Made by a program: the position numbers and the translations under genes. DNA of 64,000 nucleotides from Parietaria judaica (taxonomy: Eukaryota > Streptophyta > Magnoliopsida > Rosales > Urticaceae), in contig OX940868.1 of the NCBI GenBank assembly GCA_954871525.1, positions 9,724,056 to 9,788,055 on the forward strand, written 5' to 3'. Positions within the stretch are counted from its first letter, which is position 1; every line of letters begins with the position of its first letter. This document shows positions 47,561-59,807 of this stretch, one piece after another. Under the pieces are notes generated by a model, which was not told the origin of the DNA, ran no database searches, and saw only the letters and a program-made list of their open reading frames with translations.

Positions 47561-47962
47561 CTTCTAATGTATTTTATTTTGTTTTGAACAGGGGTGTCCA
47601 CGGAAAAGCAACAAATAATGATCACCATCTTTACAACATTTTTTATTAAACCAAAAAAAAAAAACGATGAGTAAGGTCATTTTTTCCTTTGCTCTTTTAT
47701 GTCGTGTGACTAAAATCGTCGTATGTTACTTTGCTTCGCATATTTACTTCATGTTTAACACCTTCTAATGTATTTTATTTTGTTCTGAACAGGGGTGTCC
47801 ACGGAAAAGCAACAAATAATGATCACTATCTTTACAACGTTTTTTATTAAACCAAAAAAATCACGATGAGTAAAGTCATTTTTTCCTTTGCTCTTTTATG
47901 TCGTGTGACTAAAATCGTCGTATGTTTTTTTGCTTCGCATATTTACTTCATGTTTAACACAC
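47561..47962. repeat. two tandem copies of 201 bp
   Basis: The unit starting CTTCTAATGTATTTTATTTT, with ACAGGGGTGTCCACGG and GTCGTGTGACTAAAATCGTC, is repeated head to tail at 47561 and 47762 with only a few differences, mostly in an A-run. Confidence 0.9.
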
Positions 47963-48451
47963 TTTTTTCCTACATGCAGGTAATCAAATTTTATGTTTGT
48001 GTTAATTGTCGTCTTATAAGTAAAGAAAATTGTTAAAAAAAAAAAAAACAACCATATGTCAGTTCTTTTCTTTTTTATAGTTTTCATTTTTCTCTTCCTA
48101 ATGTTTTACTCTCTTTTCATTATGCTTTTTGTAAGGAATTCCGAATTACTTTTTTGCTTCCTTAATTACACCGTCCATATTTTGCTTACTATTTTGTACA
48201 TAATTTACAAATAGTTTATTATTTTTATATGTATTATAAATATTATTATTTGTAGAATTGGTTAACGATATGGTCACAAAATCTTCTCGATGCAAAATGA
48301 CAATCTTTATATTATAAAAAGGAAGAATTCTAAGGTGATGTATCAGAGTAATTACAGTATTTACATTTTTCTTTCTAAGAACTTCAAAGAGATGGAATTA
48401 GAATAATTTTTAAAAAAAATTTTATGAATTTTTTAAACATTTTTTTTTCAA

Positions 48452-48585
48452 CAACTCAAATTTAATCAATGTTTAGTGCTTGAACGTTTATGAATATGAA
48501 ATGATCCTATCCTATTAACTCAAATTTAATCAATTTGTAGTGCTTGAACGTTTCTGAATATGAAAGGATCCTATCCTATTTTAAA
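48452..48585. repeat. two tandem copies of about 64 bp
   Basis: AACTCAAATTTAATCAAT, TAGTGCTTGAACGTTT and GATCCTATCCTATT occur in the same order twice, with small differences. They are in the possible Helitron interior. Confidence 0.75.
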
Positions 48586-49246
48586 AATAATTATCTACAC
48601 TCATTAATCCTTTAAGTGCTTGAACTTTTAAGTGCATGAATTTAAGAAACATGAATGTTATATACACTACACTCATCAATCCTATTTACACTTATTTATT
48701 ACATGCAACTTAAATATATACATATATACATATAAACACAAAAGTTTACAAACACGTTTTGGTATTTTTAATTTTTTATTATTATTTTAGCATATTATTT
48801 TCCTATTTGGTATAATTTTTTAGAAGCTTTTAATTTTTTATTTTATACTTTATTTTCCTACTTTATATATTTTAATACATTATTCCTTTCTTACGTTTAA
48901 TTTTTTTCAAGCAATTTAAAGTATACTTCATAGAGTATATTGTGTAAAATATTTTTTTTCTAATGATTTAAATACCCTTTTCTTGGAGAAAAAAAAAATC
49001 CTATTTTTACAAATCTATATATTTTTTTAATTGAAAAACAATATATATGTTATTGCTTCTATTATACATGAATATTATTGATAAAAGAAAAGTGCATCAT
49101 TAAAAGCACGAGTAACGTTGAAGAAGATGACTTAAGTAAATGATTATACATACATTTTTAAAATGTATTTTGCTATTCTATATCAGCTATAAAAGAGAAA
49201 GAATAATAGTAATAAAGAATCATCGATTGATTTTTTTTCCTTTTTT

Positions 49247-49247
<1 letters not shown>

Positions 49248-49283
<36 letters not shown>
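49248..49283. repeat. (TA)n microsatellite
   Basis: A pure TA/AT tract of about 35 bp. Other short TA tracts occur at about 16512, 7079 and 62359. Confidence 0.9.
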
Positions 49284-49285
<2 letters not shown>

Positions 49286-50345
49286 ATCTTTAGATTTCAC
49301 TCTTATCAATAGTGACGTGACTCAAACTCAAGAATACTAAACATTTAACATTGTTTGATGCATGTAGAGGTGTATTGTAACTCCTAAGTAAGTTATTATT
49401 ATGCAAAGTTTTCAAAAGAAACAGAAACTACACAATACCAATACAAGTTTTCTATTTATAATTGCTTAAATTCGTTGTTACTAAATCTTAAATGTTAAAA
49501 GGTATAGGTAAAGTTAGATTTTATTTATTTATCTGGTCAACATCAGCTATATCATATCATGAGTGCCTTGTGCAATTTGAGAAGGATTATCGATGCAAGC
49601 AGAAAAAAGGATAACATTTTTTTTTGATGCATAAAGAGTTCTATTGCAATTCTTATATATATTATTATTATGCAAAATTTTATGAAGAAAGAAAAATTAT
49701 CGATCCATTGCATGCAAGTTTTCTATTTGTCTTAGTTTAACCATTCATGGCATCCAATAAGCTTCTAATTCTTGACGTAATCTAAACAATGAATTCAATT
49801 ATTATAATTTAAGGATTTGATTTCTTTTTATTGTTATAGTAGTTATTATTATATAAATTTATACATATAATCAAGGAATGAGGATTCTCATTTTCTTATA
49901 ATTTTTATGATTTAATAGCACCATAGAATAAACAAATGGAGAATTCTAATTTTCTTAGTATTTTTTTTTATTCATTTAATTTAAATGTATGCAAAAATGA
50001 TTTTTAATCTTATTCCAATTACATATCTGTTTTACTTTTCTCCATTTTCATTGATAACACATGTAACACCTTTAAATGCTAATAAATCGATTCCACTTTC
50101 AATGGTTTCATGACTAATTACATCCTTATGAAAAACTACAGTTTTCTCTTTTTACAAAATAAATGAGCATTAAATTCATTCAGTTGCAGAAACTATGAAC
50201 GTTATTCTTTTCATCAGAATTGTCCCATAAATGCATGATATCTAATCATCAAATTGTTTTAGAACTCATTTTTAATCTCTAAATATTTGACAGTATTACA
50301 GTAATTATGACATTATAAAGCATTTTCAATGTTTATTGTTCTATT

Positions 50346-51090
50346 CACTACTACAAATAGTAGCTTGCACAACGGCTTTTTCGTGTTGTTTAAAGTTTGC
50401 ACAACGCAAAAAAACCGTTGCAATATGCAACGTTGCGCAATCTTGCACAACGGAAATTAATGCCGTTGTGCAACATAGAAACCGCAACACGAATATGATG
50501 TTGTATAAATTCCGATGGCCGCGGCTATATTAATATGGCTGCGGCGAGATAGTTTTATGCAACGCATATATTCCGTTGTCAAAACGTGTTCAAAATACTG
50601 AAACGCTAATTAGCCGCAGCCATAAAACTTCGGCCGCAGCTGAAAACTCGGTAAAAAATTATTTACCTTATCTTTGCGCCGTGGCCGTCGCAATCACGCC
50701 GTTGCTGTATTCACGAATACAGCCGCGGCCATAAATATACGGCCTAGGCGTGATTTTAAAAACGACAAAATAATTATAATCTTGGGCAGCGGCTAGATGA
50801 TTCCCGCCGAAGCGGTATGTTGATTTGTGGCCGCGGCCGTGTGATTTTAGCCGCAGCTATGAAACGATCGAATTTATTTCAATATTTTGATTGTCGCTGC
50901 GGCGGGAACGTTGTAGCTCCGACTTTGTTCGTTTTATTTTAGCCGCAACCATATTTATTCAGCCGCAGCTGCTTGTACTTTTTTACGCCTAGGCGATTTA
51001 AATCTAGCTTAGACTATCCATCGCACCATTAAATTGTTACGTAAAATTTATTTAGCCGCAGCCAGATATATATTAGCCTAGGCCAAGTAG
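50346..51090. repeat. left subterminal motif array of the CACTA element
   Basis: Two motif types are mixed. Next to the end are TTGCACAACGG and CCGTTGTGCAA in both orientations (50360-50480). Further in, at least ten sites of the form AGCCGCRGC(Y) or its reverse occur up to about 51070, often next to ATA or ATT. Such subterminal repeats are known binding sites for TNPA-type proteins in En/Spm; binding here is inferred. Confidence 0.8.
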
Positions 51091-51298
51091 AACAGATCCG
51101 AAATTTAACAATTTATAACCAAATTAAAGAACATCCACTAATTCAAACCTTGAAATAGAACTCAACCAAGACCATAATTACAATATAATAACTCAACTGG
51201 ACGTATCAAACATTCAACAAATCCGTAATTACACCAGAACCTATAATTAAAAATCAATCATTGCCTCAACGTATTCCATTGCCTCTAATCTAACCTCG

Positions 51299-52467
51299 TT
51301 AATTTCGCCTTGTGTATATGACTCTTGCTAAATTTTCATCCTTTAGCGAGCCGTCTGGATTTTTCCGCGTCGCTACGTAAACAAGTGCTCTGTCAGGCCA
51401 TGTTCCATGTTTTGCAAACTAACAATAAAGAAACGGATTTGATTAAAAGAAAATTAATCTAAGTAAAATATTAGACCTTATATGAGTAAATAATAAAAAG
51501 AAATGTCTTACATATGCTTGCTCAAAAACTCGGTACCCGTTCCGTCCTGCTGTAGAGCTGTACTGATTTTTCGCCCGATTTTCAGTACCTCTTTTAGATT
51601 TTTCTTTGAATTCATCGGTTTGTCTATACTCTACAAACTTCTTCCAATGAACGTCCGAGACACTAGTGTAGTATTTTAATACCGCAGCTGGCCGATCCAA
51701 AACGTTTACTTTTTTTTTATTGATATGTGGACGAACATATGTTGTGTACAAATCACACCGGAATAGCCTAGCTGCTTCGCCGATTCTTTTCAGACACGAT
51801 TTCTTAGAACTCTTTGGAAGGCTAAATCCTACTTGAAGATCTCGCCACACTCTCTTTTTCACTTGGGCATTCTCTTTATTACTCCAAGCTTTAATACTAA
51901 TTGGAACATGTTCCCTAGCTAGTACGCCCATATAGCTACTTAATTGACTACCCGTTTTCCCCAAAGGTTGACCTTTCTTGTCGAAGCAGACACTAATTTT
52001 TTCCCCGGCGCTTCTGAACTTATTAACGATTTTCATCACTGTTGCTTTTCGTTTCCCGTCATCTTCCGGTGAGAGCTTTTTTCTAGGTCTTTTATTTGCG
52101 GAACCATCATCTAATGTAGCGTTAAAAATCAAATGAATAAATTAGTCCACTACACACTCAACGACTAATGTAATTAAGAGTTCTTCGGAATGTTACCCGG
52201 ATTGCAATTAGGAATTAGGTCGCCCGAAGAAGTTTCAAGTTGTGAAGATGAAGGACGTTTGTTGCCCAATGACGGATTTGTATGGGAGGATGGAAGATGT
52301 TTCTTCGTGGGAGGCGAAACACGTTTCCAAGTATGTGTATGCTTGTTGCCCGAAGTTGTCGTTGGTTGTGAAGAAGACACATGTTTTTTGCGGGATTTTG
52401 ATGTTGACAAACGATGCTTGCTCGTAGCCTGCTTCGATTTTAAAGGTGGCAATGGTTGTGACGACAT
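51299..52467 (-). CDS. TNPA-like plant transposase protein (Transposase_24 / Ptta-En-Spm family)
   Basis: Three predicted exons on the minus strand, 52467-52197, 52110-51512 and 51418-51299, give 329 residues with matching splice phases. Exon 1 is low-complexity (Ser, Thr, Lys, Pro-rich). Exon 2 contains the family core: 'KPPR'-like basic stretch at KRPRKKLSPEDDGKR, 'GQPLGKTGSQLSSYMGVLAR', 'VKKRVWRDLQVGFSLP' and 'WKKFVEYRQTDEFKEKS'. Exon 3 supplies 'HGTWPDRALVYVATRKNPDG' and the end 'VIYTRRN'. The length is short compared with many relatives (350-700 residues). In En/Spm such proteins bind subterminal repeats and help the transposase. The gene is next to the left terminus and points towards it. 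An intact frame across all exons suggests little decay. Confidence 0.82.
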
Positions 52468-53154
52468 AATGTGTACCTAGAAAATATATACATCTAATTC
52501 ATCAATATATTCCATACGACATTGTAAACGATTTATAAAAAAAATCCATAGTCACTAATCAGCGCAGAGAATTTTTACGAATAAAGTATGATCAACAATT
52601 ATCTTAATTAATTCATACAATCAGTGAGAATATCATAGAAATTTGGCGTTTAAATTACTCAACTTACGAGAATCTCCGGTAATTGTCTCCAACTAAGGTT
52701 TCCGGCAAACTTCTCTAGCGATTGTGTTTGGCAAGCTTAGGAAACGACCTTTTCCAGCAATCGACTATTAGGATGAAACAGGGCAGCACGAAATTGATAG
52801 GGGCGATTGTGCGAACAGCAAGCGAGCGATCGGAGATAAGGCGTCACCTCTTTCTTCGTCCATTGTGTGAAACCACGTCATGGAAACACGAAATCAGATT
52901 TTTTTCGGATCAATTTTGTTGTTCATAAAAGCTACAAGAGTTGAAATTGAGAAGTACCTTAGGTTTCTGCAGAAGAGCTCAGTCTTTTATGGTCTCCGGC
53001 AAGCGTCTTTGGCTATGCATAGGGCAACAGAGAGGGTTAAGGCTATTGGGAGAATGAAGAAGAAGGTGGAGAGCAGTTCAAATCGATATTGGGGAAAATG
53101 AAAAATAGAATAGGTTTTGAGGGGGAATCATTCGGATGGAAATTAAATTTCCGC

Positions 53155-54135
53155 GCAATTTTTTTATAAACTGCAACTTTAGCCGCGGCTATATAAACAC
53201 AGCCGCAGCTTATTTGGCATTATCACCCCGTTCGCTGCCGCGAGAACAATACGGCCGCAGCCATACTGGGTGCACATTTTATACAGAGTCGGTGATAAAT
53301 TTTTGGCCCAGTACGGCCTCAGCTGGACACATATGGCCGTAGCCATATTGACTTTACTATCCCGTTAGCCGCAGCGGGAACAATACGGCCGCAGCCATAC
53401 TGGGCGTACATTTTATACAGACTCGGTGATAAATATTGGGTCCGTTTTAGCCGCTTCTAGAATAATAAGGCTGCAGCTGAAATTTGTTTAAGCTCTTGAT
53501 AGCCGCGGCCCAATTTATATAGCCGCGGCTATAACGAACATGTTCTAAACACGAAACACACCGTAATATTTATTTCCAGTATAGCCCCTACGAGAATAAG
53601 ATAGCCGAGGCTAACGGGGACGTAATACTAAATTTCGGTTGTATATTTCAAGATTCGCCTCAGCCGTATTACTCCGGCCAAGGCGTAAAAAAAAATAATA
53701 GTTAATTTAATAATCAATTATAAAGTATTATTTTTTAATTACCGTGTATAATTAAAATAAATTGATTATGAATAAGGTATGTACAATTGGGAATTAACAA
53801 TTTAATAATTATAAGTTTTTACTAACCGTGAAATTGATTATTAACGTTCAACTATGACACTAGCTTATATATTGGAATATAATTTTGATATATATCGATT
53901 TTCCATTAAATTATCGTTATATATTTGTAAAACTAACTATGAGATATTATGAAAAGAATTACATTAATATAAATGAAATATTGTAATATGGCCGTAGAGG
54001 CTGCGGCGAGATATATATAGCCGCGGCTAACGGGACATAATACTTACCAAACCCTGCGTCCCTTAACAAAAATTCCTTAACTGGGGCTAATATAGCCGCA
54101 GCGTGAGTATTATAGCCGAGGCTAGAAACGATTGC
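53155..54135. repeat. internal GCCGCRGC motif cluster 1
   Basis: The spacer between the divergently transcribed TNPA-like and TNP2-like genes holds many TAGCCGCGGCT, GCCGCAGCC and GCTGCGGC sites (dense at 53175-53690 and again at 53990-54125). AGCCGCGGCT is a perfect 10-bp palindrome. The placement in the shared promoter spacer of two divergent genes is notable. Confidence 0.75.
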
Positions 54136-54300
54136 GGAAATTAATTATAATCAGGTAATTGATTGATCGTTTCCATAATCTAATTTTTCTTCGGAACCTC
54201 AAAATCTCTCTGAGGAACACTGAATCGGATCGAAAATTCGCTGTGCATCGGATAATATAACGTTTTCGTAGTTTTCTGGGGCGGATCAAACTTGGAAAAG

Positions 54301-54386
54301 GTATTTTTTATATATATATGCTATCTGTGGAGTCTTTTTAATGGCTGATTGAGAATTATTAATGTAAATTTTGGGTCTTTGTTTAG
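54301..54386 (+). other. predicted 5' UTR intron of the TNP2-like gene
   Basis: Donor GGAAAAG|GTATTTTTT and acceptor TTTGTTTAG|GATT bracket an 86-bp T-rich intron just before the start codon at 54397. Splicing removes an upstream in-frame ATG at 54349. Confidence 0.5.
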
Positions 54387-54396
54387 GATTTTACAA

Positions 54397-56988
54397 ATGG
54401 ATTCTCGTGAATGGATGAAGGAAAATAGAGATAGTCTCATTTATCACCGCGGGGTTGATGAATTTTGCAATTTTGCAAGGGATCATATGATAAGCGAAGG
54501 TGAATCCGTGATACTTTGTCCGTGTGTAAGATGTGGAAATAATCGACGTTTCAAAGAGGAACTTGTTAGATCACATTTGATTGCATACGGAATTATGAAG
54601 TCATATAAACAATGGTATCATCATGGCGAAATTTTTACACCGAATAAGAAAGAAGATGATGTTGATGTTGATTGTCTTGATGATATGTTTGGCTTGGTTA
54701 ATGATTGTGAAGATGATTTATGCGAAAGACCAGATTTATATGAAGAGATTTGTAATGATGCTGATGCGGATTTGTATGATGGGTGTGACCGTTACTCGAA
54801 ATTGTCGTTTGTCGTGAAATTATTCAAAAGCAATGCTGATGCGGATTTGAGAATGTTATGGGATGAAGGAGTTGAGGTTTACGATGCTTTCAGTCAACAA
54901 AAGTTCAATTTAAAAGCAATGTTGATGTGGACAATTAACGACTTCCCGGCTTATGGAAACCTGTCAGGATACTCAGTTAAATGCCCCATTGGTTGTCCAG
55001 TTTGCATGAAAGAGACATCTTCGATCCGACTGAAGCACGGAAAGAATACCGTTTTCCTCAATCACAGGAGGTTTTTACCGTCAAATCACAAGTATAGGAG
55101 TCTATCGAAGGCATTTGACAACAAAGAAGAGCATCGAGATCCTCCTCGAATTTTGTCCGGTGAAGAAGTATATGAAATGGTGAAGAACAAGAATAAAGTG
55201 TTGGGCAAAAGAAAGCGGCAAAAATCGAAGAAAGAGAAAGAAGAAGACAGACCGTGGTTGAAAAGATCAATATTCTATGACCTCCCGTATTGGAAGTCTC
55301 ATTCCGTTCGTCATTGCTTAGATGTCATGCACATTGAAAAGAATGTTTGTGAATCGATTGTAGGGACTTTGCTTGATGATCCGAACAAGACGAAAGACGG
55401 GAAAAAAGCTAGAATGGATCTCAAACATTTGAAGATAAGACCAAATTTGCATCTTGAGACTAGAGGAAACAAAACGATCTTACCGCCAGCAAAATACACG
55501 TTAGTTAGAGCCGAGAAACTAAAGTTGTGTACGTGGATGGCATCGATAAAGGTTCCTGACAGGCATGCCTCAAATTATAAAAGATTCGTATCTACGAAGG
55601 ACCTTAAACTTATTGGGATGAAGACGCACGATTGTCATGTGTTGCTACAAGAAATGTTACCCCTTTCTTTGCGAGGAATCGTGCCGAAAGATGTTAGACT
55701 TGCCATATCCCGATTAAGTAAGTTTTTCAATTCAATTTGTTCGAAGACTATCGATCCGGGCGATTTGCCGTCGTTGCAAGCAGATTTGGTCGAGACAATA
55801 TGTTTATTCGAGAAGTTATTTCCACCATCTTTTTTTGACATCATGATTCACTTGACTATTCATTTAGTTCGTGAAGTTCAATTGTGTGGACCGAATTTTT
55901 TACGATGGATGTATCCAATCGAAAGATATATGAAGGTCTTAAAAGGTTATGTTAAGAATCACCATCGGCCGGAAGGGAGTATAGTCGAGAACTACATAGC
56001 AGAGGAGTCAGTAGAATTTTGTTCAGAGTATTTAGCCAAAGGACAAGCAATTGGGTTGCCGCCGGATATATGTGGTGAATCTAAATCCTTATCCGCAGGT
56101 AACGTGAACGTTATTGTTATTGTATTAATTAATTTATTGTATTAGTTTATTTAGTTTAATTCATTACTAATTGATTTACGTTAATTTTGATATATAGGCT
56201 ATCCTACTATCGTGGATACTAAAGAACGAGAGCAAGCCATTCTATATGTTCTACATAATGAGCCGGAATTCGAACAACTTATTGAAGTTCATAAGAGAGA
56301 ATTGGTAGCTACACATGGAAAGAAAGCGAAAAATAGAAATTGGTTACAAAAGGAGCACAACAGTTCGTTCCCAAATTGGTTGCGAACACGATTGTACAAA
56401 GATAAAGGATACTCAAGAAAATTGAAGAACATATCCAAAGGGCCTTCATTATTGGTAACAAGGTACAGTGCTTGGCAAGTTAATGGTTTCACATTTTACA
56501 CACGGGAAAGAGATGACAAACACCCCGTTCAAAATAGTGGTGTTACAGTCTTCGGTGAAGGGATGCATGTTTCATCAGCGAAAGATAAGAATCCAAAACA
56601 CGGTGTTATGAAATATTACGGATACGTTGAAGACATATGGGAACTCGACTACTGTGGTAACCGAATTGCATTGTTCAAGTGTAAATGGGCCGACAACAAT
56701 TACGTTAAAGTTGACAGTGAAGGAATTACAACAATCGACTTTAGAAGGATCGGTAACAAAAACGATTTGTTCATATTGGCGACGCAAGCTAGTCAAGTGT
56801 TTTACGTATCTGATCCGGCAAATTCAGAATTAAGTCTAGTAATTCATCTAAAACCGAGAATTGTCGAAGACATGAACGAAGAAGATGAAGACATTTGTAG
56901 CATTGCCTCTTTTTCAGAAAATTTACCACCAATTGAAAGCGTGGAGGATTTTGACGATGATGTTTCCCATTTGCGTCGTTTAGATTGA
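54397..56988 (+). CDS. TNP2-like CACTA transposase, internally deleted
   Basis: Exons 54397-56098 and 56198-56988 join in frame (SLSAG|G-YPTIV) for 830 residues. The order of domains is: a transposase-associated N-terminal domain (MDSREWM, CPCVRCGNNRR, QWYHHGE, residues 1-85); a shortened TNP2/Transposase_21 region ('LRMLWDEGVEVYDAF', 'WTINDFPAYGNLSGY', 'CPVC', then 'HCLDVMHIEKNVCESIVGTL'); DUF4218 ('LPLSLRGIVPKDVRLAISRL', 'IHLVREVQLCGP', 'YPIERYMKVLKGYVKN'); and DUF4216 ('NGFTFYTRERDDK', 'GYVEDIWELDYCG'). The part from just after 'KLSFVVKLF' to 'LRMLWDEG' is missing; full-length relatives have roughly 200-250 residues there, including a CPxC segment and an SDGFNPF-type motif. The reading frame is otherwise intact. 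The enzyme is therefore probably inactive alone. Confidence 0.88.
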
Positions 56989-57054
56989 CAATTTTTTTGT
57001 ATTGAATATTTTAATGAAATAATTTTATGAACACGCATTTTTTTTCTTTCAAAT

Positions 57055-57300
57055 TTTTGGCCCAGAATAGCCGCAGCTAGAACCATAAGGCCGCAGCCGG
57101 ACTAGGCGCACAATTTATACAGATTCGATGACAAATTTTTGGTCCAGTATAGCCGCAGCTATAAAAATATAGCCGCAGCCATATGGACTTTATGACCGGT
57201 TAGCAGCAGCCATAAAGATATGGCCGCAGCCATACTGGACTTAAATTGGAAAATTACAGTCCAAAGTTTGATAATTACCCCGTTTCCAAAAAAAAAAAAG
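57055..57300. repeat. internal GCCGCRGC motif cluster 2
   Basis: AATAGCCGCAGCTAG, AGGCCGCAGCCG, TATAGCCGCAGCTA, TATAGCCGCAGCCA and TATGGCCGCAGCCATA follow each other at about 20-60 bp. The cluster lies between the convergent 3' ends of the TNP2-like and the third gene. Confidence 0.75.
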
Positions 57301-57525
57301 CCGCTGCAAAATAAAATTGAAAACCAGACAAATAACATAAAAAAAAACAATACGTTAAATTAATCTCATACTTGCATCATAATTAAATATAAACAAAACA
57401 TTGTTATAATGAGAACATAAACGTCGTAGCTAATTAATATAAACCTAGATGTACGTCATAAAAATAAAAATTAAACAATATCTGATAAAATAAACATATA
57501 TAGAAGTTCAAAAATTAAAAACTGT

Positions 57526-58969
57526 TTATGCGTCTTCATTGTCTTCGTCCGCGTTGTCATTCTGCTCCGCCTCGGGCACGTCTTGAGGATACGGTCCATA
57601 GCACGGTGCCATGAAACTTGGAAGCTCCGGATTTTGACGACCAAGCGGCGTGTACGAAGGAAACGGGGAACTCGCCGAGGGAAAGTTGTGGGCGCCATAT
57701 TCGGACAAATCCCGCATATATCCGCTCATGTTCTGCACTTCGTCAACCAAATTCTGTAAGCTAAAACAAATGTACTCACTGATAGGATCACGTACGACTG
57801 GTCGAGACCCCATGAGCGGTGGTTGAGCGGCACCGGGAAATTCATAATCGTCATCGCCCTCGTTATTCCCCGCCGCCTCGTCCGCCTCCCATTGAAGCGC
57901 CTCTGGAGATGGTTTTATCTGGTTCAGAATATAGGGCTTTGTCATCTTCGAAGCGGGATTCTTCATCAAGTCGTTCCGGCATTTTTTGTTACCATGGGTT
58001 GTGCAGAGCTCCGTGATTAAAATCACGAACGGAAGAGCATTTTTGTTTCTCGGATTGATATTGCACATTATCCTATAAATCCACCTACAACACAATATAA
58101 CGCAATGTATTAGTACAAATACGAACCGATATAACTCCTATATATACAAAATGTATTAGTACAAAAACGAACTGATATAACGCAAAAAATTAAAGTTTTG
58201 GAATAAAATACCTTCCGACATCGAAAACCTGTCCGGTCAGGAGGAAATAAATGGGCGCCATGACGTCTTCGTGAACATCGGAAAAGTGCTTCGTCGGAGA
58301 GATACGACTAGCGACGAAATACATAAGCACCTTCGAGATCCGGATAAGATAAGCCGGTAACATATACCGTGTCCGGTTCTTTGTCAACCATACTGCCTCC
58401 CTAATACACGTCACGCGGGCCACCCCAACCCAATCGATTTCTTCCCCGCGATAAAACGTCACACCGGGATCCCTTTCCTCAGGAATATTTGGTAACCCGT
58501 AGTGTGCGTTGATGACTGCGGCATTAATCTCGAAAGTAACACCACGAATGGTGATTCTTTTGCTATCAATGGAATCCATAATGTTCGCGTAGAACTCGGT
58601 CGCCAACGTCGCGTTTCCTATAATTTCCGGCTGTTTAGCGAACTTCTCCCATCCCTGTTCCTCGATAATTACATGGATGCGTCCGACGACACCACTTCTA
58701 TCCAACGGGTTTAGTTCAAACCCGCGTTCAACAACGAATGAGCGGTTCTTGAGTAGATTGTAAAGATCTCCGGCTTTAGTACTCATGAAGAATTCTTCAC
58801 CTTCGTAAAAATCTCCCGCATCCTCCTCTAATATCTCTTCTTCCTGTACCATAGGTTCTTCAATGACCGGCTCTGTTTGCGGGGGTGCTCGTGGTCGCTT
58901 TCCCCCGGTCGTGCGTGAAGAACTAGCACCGACACGGGAAGCGGTAGTTTTTTGCTTCTTCGGGGCCAT
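57526..58969 (-). CDS. 'putative plant transposon protein' domain protein (PF20167 type)
   Basis: Two exons, 58969-58212 and 58084-57526, join across a GTATTT/GTAG intron of 127 bp with a split Arg codon and encode 438 residues. The N terminus is basic and low-complexity (MAPKKQKTTASRVGASSSRT), followed by an acidic stretch (about residues 40-60). The core has 'WEKFAKQPEIIGNATLATEF' then YANIM, 'TIRGVTFEINAAVINAHYGL', 'RYMLPAYLIRISKVLMYF', 'ISPTKHFSDVHEDVMAPIYF', 'LLTGQVFDVGRW' and 'LPFVILITELCTTHG'. This order matches the widespread plant domain of unknown function named for its presence in transposons. The C terminus is acidic and Pro/Ser-rich. The role is unknown. The start at MAPKK is the first ATG in frame; upstream lies a (AAATCAAAACC)n leader. 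Confidence 0.75.
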
Positions 58970-59049
58970 CTGCGACAATCAGTATATGTTTAATTTTCAA
59001 TTTTCACAACAAGAATCGAGTTTGGAAAATTTATCAAACATATGGCGCG

Positions 59050-59365
59050 CACAAATCAAAACCACAAATCAAAAACGCAAATCAAAAACCAAATCAACAA
59101 CCCTTAATCAAAAACGCAAATCAACAAATCAAAACCACAAATCAAAACCGCAAATCAAAAACGCAAATCAACAACCCTTAATCAAAACCACAAATCAAAA
59201 CCAAAAATCAAAACCACAAATCAAAAACGCAAATCAAACACTAAATCAAACGGAAATAAAACCCTAAATCAAACCGAATTCAACCCTAAATCAAACCGAA
59301 ATAAAACTCTAAATCAAACCCTAAATCGAATCCTAAATAAAACCAAAGTCAAAACCGTAGTCAAA
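59050..59365. repeat. AAATCAAAACC-type short tandem repeat
   Basis: Many imperfect units AAATCAAAACCAC, AAATCAAAAACGC and, further right, CCCTAAATCAAACC follow each other for about 300 bp. The tract lies immediately upstream of the third CACTA gene and may be in its leader. Confidence 0.8.
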
Positions 59366-59559
59366 ATCTAAAAAACTTACCTTAAGGACGGTGGAGAGTC
59401 GACGGTGAAGGTGGGGAGTCGACGGTGAAGGTGGCTGCGGCGGTAAAGGGCGGCGAGAGTCGCTGCACGCAAGAACGAGGCGAGAGAATAAGGCTGCGGC
59501 GGCGAGGAGATTTTAGGGTTATGTGTAAAAATTTAATCGAGTAACTAAATAAACTTAAA

Positions 59560-59805
59560 CTCCGTTTCGGCTGCGGCTATATTTATTTGGTTGCGGCTAA
59601 ATGTTAAAAAGATTCGGTGATATTATTTTGGACCAATTATAGCCGCAGCCGACTCAATATAGCCGCAGCTATAATTACTTTTTCATCCCGTTGGCCGCAG
59701 CCGGAAACCTATGGCCCCTGCCAGACTGGGTGCACTTTTTATACAGACGGTGACATATTTTGGACCCTGTATGGCCGCAGCTGTATAAATATGGCCGCAG
59801 CTATA
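59560..59805. repeat. internal GCCGCRGC motif cluster 3
   Basis: CGGCTGCGGCTATAT, TATAGCCGCAGCCGAC, TATAGCCGCAGCTATA, TTGGCCGCAGCCGG and ATGGCCGCAGCTGTATAAAT lie in about 240 bp upstream of the third gene. The last site overlaps a TATA-like TGTATAAAT. Confidence 0.75.
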
Positions 59806-59807
59806 GT

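Noticed and set aside
52722..53101. Two plus-strand ORFs between the TNPA-like and TNP2-like genes.
   Set aside because: They lie in the upstream region of the minus-strand TNPA-like gene and have no domain or splice continuity with TNP2.
58863..59267. A 134-codon plus-strand ORF rich in Asn, Lys and Gln.
   Set aside because: It is produced by the AAATCAAAACC repeat and the antisense of the third CACTA gene.
59260..59335. Telomere-like repeats (CCCTAAA).
   Set aside because: The units are CCCTAAATCAAACC variants that grade into the AAATCAAAACC array; they are not tandem seven-base telomere repeats.
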